From Epilithonimonas bovis DSM 19482 (GTDB lineage Bacteria; Bacteroidota; Bacteroidia; Flavobacteriales; Weeksellaceae), in NCBI RefSeq assembly GCF_900108115.1, contig NZ_FTPU01000015.1, forward strand, positions 1-64,000: a DNA stretch of 64,000 nucleotides. The letters are read 5' to 3'. Shown in pieces: positions 62,787 through 64,000 of the stretch. The translations under genes were made by a program, and so were the position numbers. How positions within the stretch are numbered: position 1 is the stretch's first letter; every line of letters starts with the position of its first letter. The notes under the pieces are model-generated. The model ran no database searches. It saw only the letters and a program-made list of their open reading frames with translations, and had not been told where the DNA came from.

Positions 62787-63679
62787 AAATTCTCATTTCT
62801 GAAAATGTTTTTGATATCATCAATCTCATTCTGGACCATATTCTTTGTGCGTTCACCAAAATAGAGCGTGTTTTCGATTTTGTTTTGGCCTTCCCACGCA
62901 ACTTCTATCCCACCGTTTGCAATCTCTTTTTTGCACAGAAAATCCGGGATGATCGAGAATCCAGAGTTTCCGCTGAGGCAGCGGACAATTGAACATATAT
63001 TCGGAACAATATAATTTGGTTTGAAGTCCGGATGACGGTTAAAATTAGCTTTCCAAAAATTATTCAGATGATCCATATCTGCCGCTGTGCTGTACCAGAT
63101 TTGCTGCTTCAGCCAGGTTTCAGCTTCTTCAATTTTATTGGTTTTAATTAATTTTTTGAATTCGGAAGTGTCCGTGCCGGTTCCGTTGACAAGGACTATT
63201 TTTTCTTTAGAAAAAGCTTCGAAATTCAGTTTTTTAAGATTGGTTTTTCTTGGTGTGATAATCAGGTCAAGCAAGCCGTTATCCAAATCAGAAAACATCT
63301 GCTCATAAAGCCCAAAACGGATAATCACATTAAAATCAAAGCTCGGAATGTGCTTTTCCAAAGTGAACTGAAAGGTCTCAAAACACATCCCAATACTTAC
63401 CGTTGCCCGCTCTGTTTTTGTAGTTTTATGGAACGTTTGCTCTGCAGTTTCAAGTTTAAGAAGCGGTTCCAGAGTGAAGTTATAAAGGATTTTTGCTTTC
63501 TCCGTCGGAATCAGTTTTTTAGAAATCCTCTCAAACAAAGAATAACCAACATAAGCTTCCAGTGAACTGATATGAAGACTGACGCCCGGTTGAGAAATGT
63601 ATAATTCTTTTGCAGCCTTGGTGTAAGACTGCGTTTCATAGACACTTTTAAAAGTTCTGAGCCATTCCAGATTTATCAT
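62783..63679 (-). CDS. LysR-family transcriptional regulator
   Basis: The 298-residue protein has an N-terminal winged HTH (about 1-60, with YTKAAKELYISQPGVSLHIS) and a C-terminal substrate-binding domain (about 88-298). It sits head to head with a flavodoxin-fold oxidoreductase gene, the usual LysR-target arrangement. A minus-strand TATATTTG (63700-63707) is a possible -7 element. The inducer is unknown. Confidence 0.93.
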   Translation of the reverse strand: MINLEWLRTFKSVYETQSYTKAAKELYISQPGVSLHISSLEAYVGYSLFERISKKLIPTEKAKILYNFTLEPLLKLETAEQTFHKTTKTERATVSIGMCFETFQFTLEKHIPSFDFNVIIRFGLYEQMFSDLDNGLLDLIITPRKTNLKKLNFEAFSKEKIVLVNGTGTDTSEFKKLIKTNKIEEAETWLKQQIWYSTAADMDHLNNFWKANFNRHPDFKPNYIVPNICSIVRCLSGNSGFSIIPDFLCKKEIANGGIEVAWEGQNKIENTLYFGERTKNMVQNEIDDIKNIFRNENF

Positions 63680-63691
63680 TTTACATCATAA

Positions 63692-63759
63692 TTATAATGC
63701 AAATATATAATTTATATTATTTTTATAATCCATTTTTCTTTCGGAATTTTGCATTATAA
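63692..63759. promoter_or_regulatory. Perfect 12-bp inverted repeat in the LysR/oxidoreductase divergent region
   Basis: TTATAATGCAAA (63692-63703) is the exact reverse complement of TTTGCATTATAA (63748-63759). The arms frame the centre of the 91-base gap. They are candidate regulator binding sites, and the left arm overlaps the LysR -7 element (63700-63707). Confidence 0.65.
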
Positions 63760-63770
63760 ATTTAAGATTA

Positions 63771-64000
63771 ATGAAAAAAATATTCATCATCAACGGTGGG
63801 CAGACCTTTGCACATTCCGGCGGCACATTCAACAAAACCGTTACCAACTGGACGAAGGAAGTTCTAGAAAAAGAAAACTTTGAAGTCAGAATTACCAATA
63901 TCAATGATGATTTTGACCCAATGCAGGAAGTAGAAAATTTTAAATGGGCAGATGCAGTCGTTTACCATTTTCCGATTTGGTGGTTTCAGGTTCCGAATCG
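63771..64000 (+). CDS. Flavodoxin-fold NAD(P)H-dependent oxidoreductase (partial)
   Basis: Seventy-six residues are visible before the window ends. They begin MKKIFIINGGQTFAHSGGTF, a FMN-binding loop with the small residues of the MdaB/KefF-like flavodoxin family. WADAVVYHFPIWWF is the family's second conserved strand and loop. The full protein is expected to reduce quinones with FMN; the rest lies outside the window. It is divergent from the LysR gene, and probably its target. Confidence 0.88.
   Translation, partial: MKKIFIINGGQTFAHSGGTFNKTVTNWTKEVLEKENFEVRITNINDDFDPMQEVENFKWADAVVYHFPIWWFQVPN

Noticed and set aside
1-64000. tRNA or rRNA genes
   Set aside because: No cloverleaf-like or conserved rRNA sequence was recognised on either strand by eye; a dedicated scan could still find a short one.

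Overview
The window looks like a chromosomal segment of a member of the Bacteroidota, most likely a flavobacterium of the Chryseobacterium/Weeksellaceae type. The evidence is its AT-rich composition, TAnnTTTG promoter elements with few Shine-Dalgarno sites, several secreted proteins with type IX secretion (T9SS) C-terminal sorting domains, a PorP/SprF-family protein, an SDR-type threonine dehydrogenase and a 14-gene nuo operon with a short NuoG. I see no tRNA, rRNA, integrase, transposase or CRISPR array. Genus-level placement is inference.

Layout. 1-484 holds dispersed palindromic repeats. 485-6660 (minus) is a type I restriction-modification operon in the order hsdM, hsdS, a GxxExxY nuclease-like gene, hsdR and a small helical protein; repeats lie between hsdS and the nuclease-like gene. 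6661-9079 is an accessory patch with a T-poor, hairpin-rich non-coding stretch, a DUF6266 gene and an excisionase-like HTH gene. 9080-11419 is a large T9SS-exported adhesin-like protein. 11774-12923 is a HipA-like kinase overlapping a DUF3037 gene. 13400-17805 holds an acetyltransferase, Ada, a serine hydrolase and the DNA glycosylase Tag, separated by dispersed repeats. 17983-19341 is a fused UMP synthase whose decarboxylase half resembles the eukaryotic enzyme. 19494-28030 carries a GIY-YIG protein and cell-envelope genes: a degenerate M1-peptidase/beta-barrel protein, two small T9SS cargo proteins and a 1080-residue outer-membrane protein. 28079-36296 is mostly housekeeping: sulfurtransferase, threonine dehydrogenase, a degenerate deacetylase, phosphoesterase, KAS III, YigZ, a zinc peptidase and an acetyltransferase-like protein.

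36415-50675 (plus) is the respiratory complex I operon nuoA-N, with an unrelated outer-membrane protein gene between nuoF and nuoG. After it comes a CocE-type hydrolase broken by a 19-bp tandem duplication (51106-52975). 53026-57245 (minus) holds an RNA helicase, a DUF6438 lipoprotein, obgE, adk and hpt. 57376-62786 (plus) holds a PASTA protein, an RluD-like pseudouridine synthase, a PorP/SprF protein, hemW and murI. The window ends with a LysR regulator divergent from a truncated flavodoxin-fold oxidoreductase; a perfect 12-bp inverted repeat lies between them.

The least explained parts are the dispersed repeat families (one helps form the pyrEF promoter and two supply protein C-termini), the structured DNA ahead of the DUF6266 gene, the kinase/DUF3037 pair, the eukaryote-like UMP synthase, the outer-membrane gene inside nuo, and the frameshifted hydrolase. 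Nothing here clearly proves a wholly new system.
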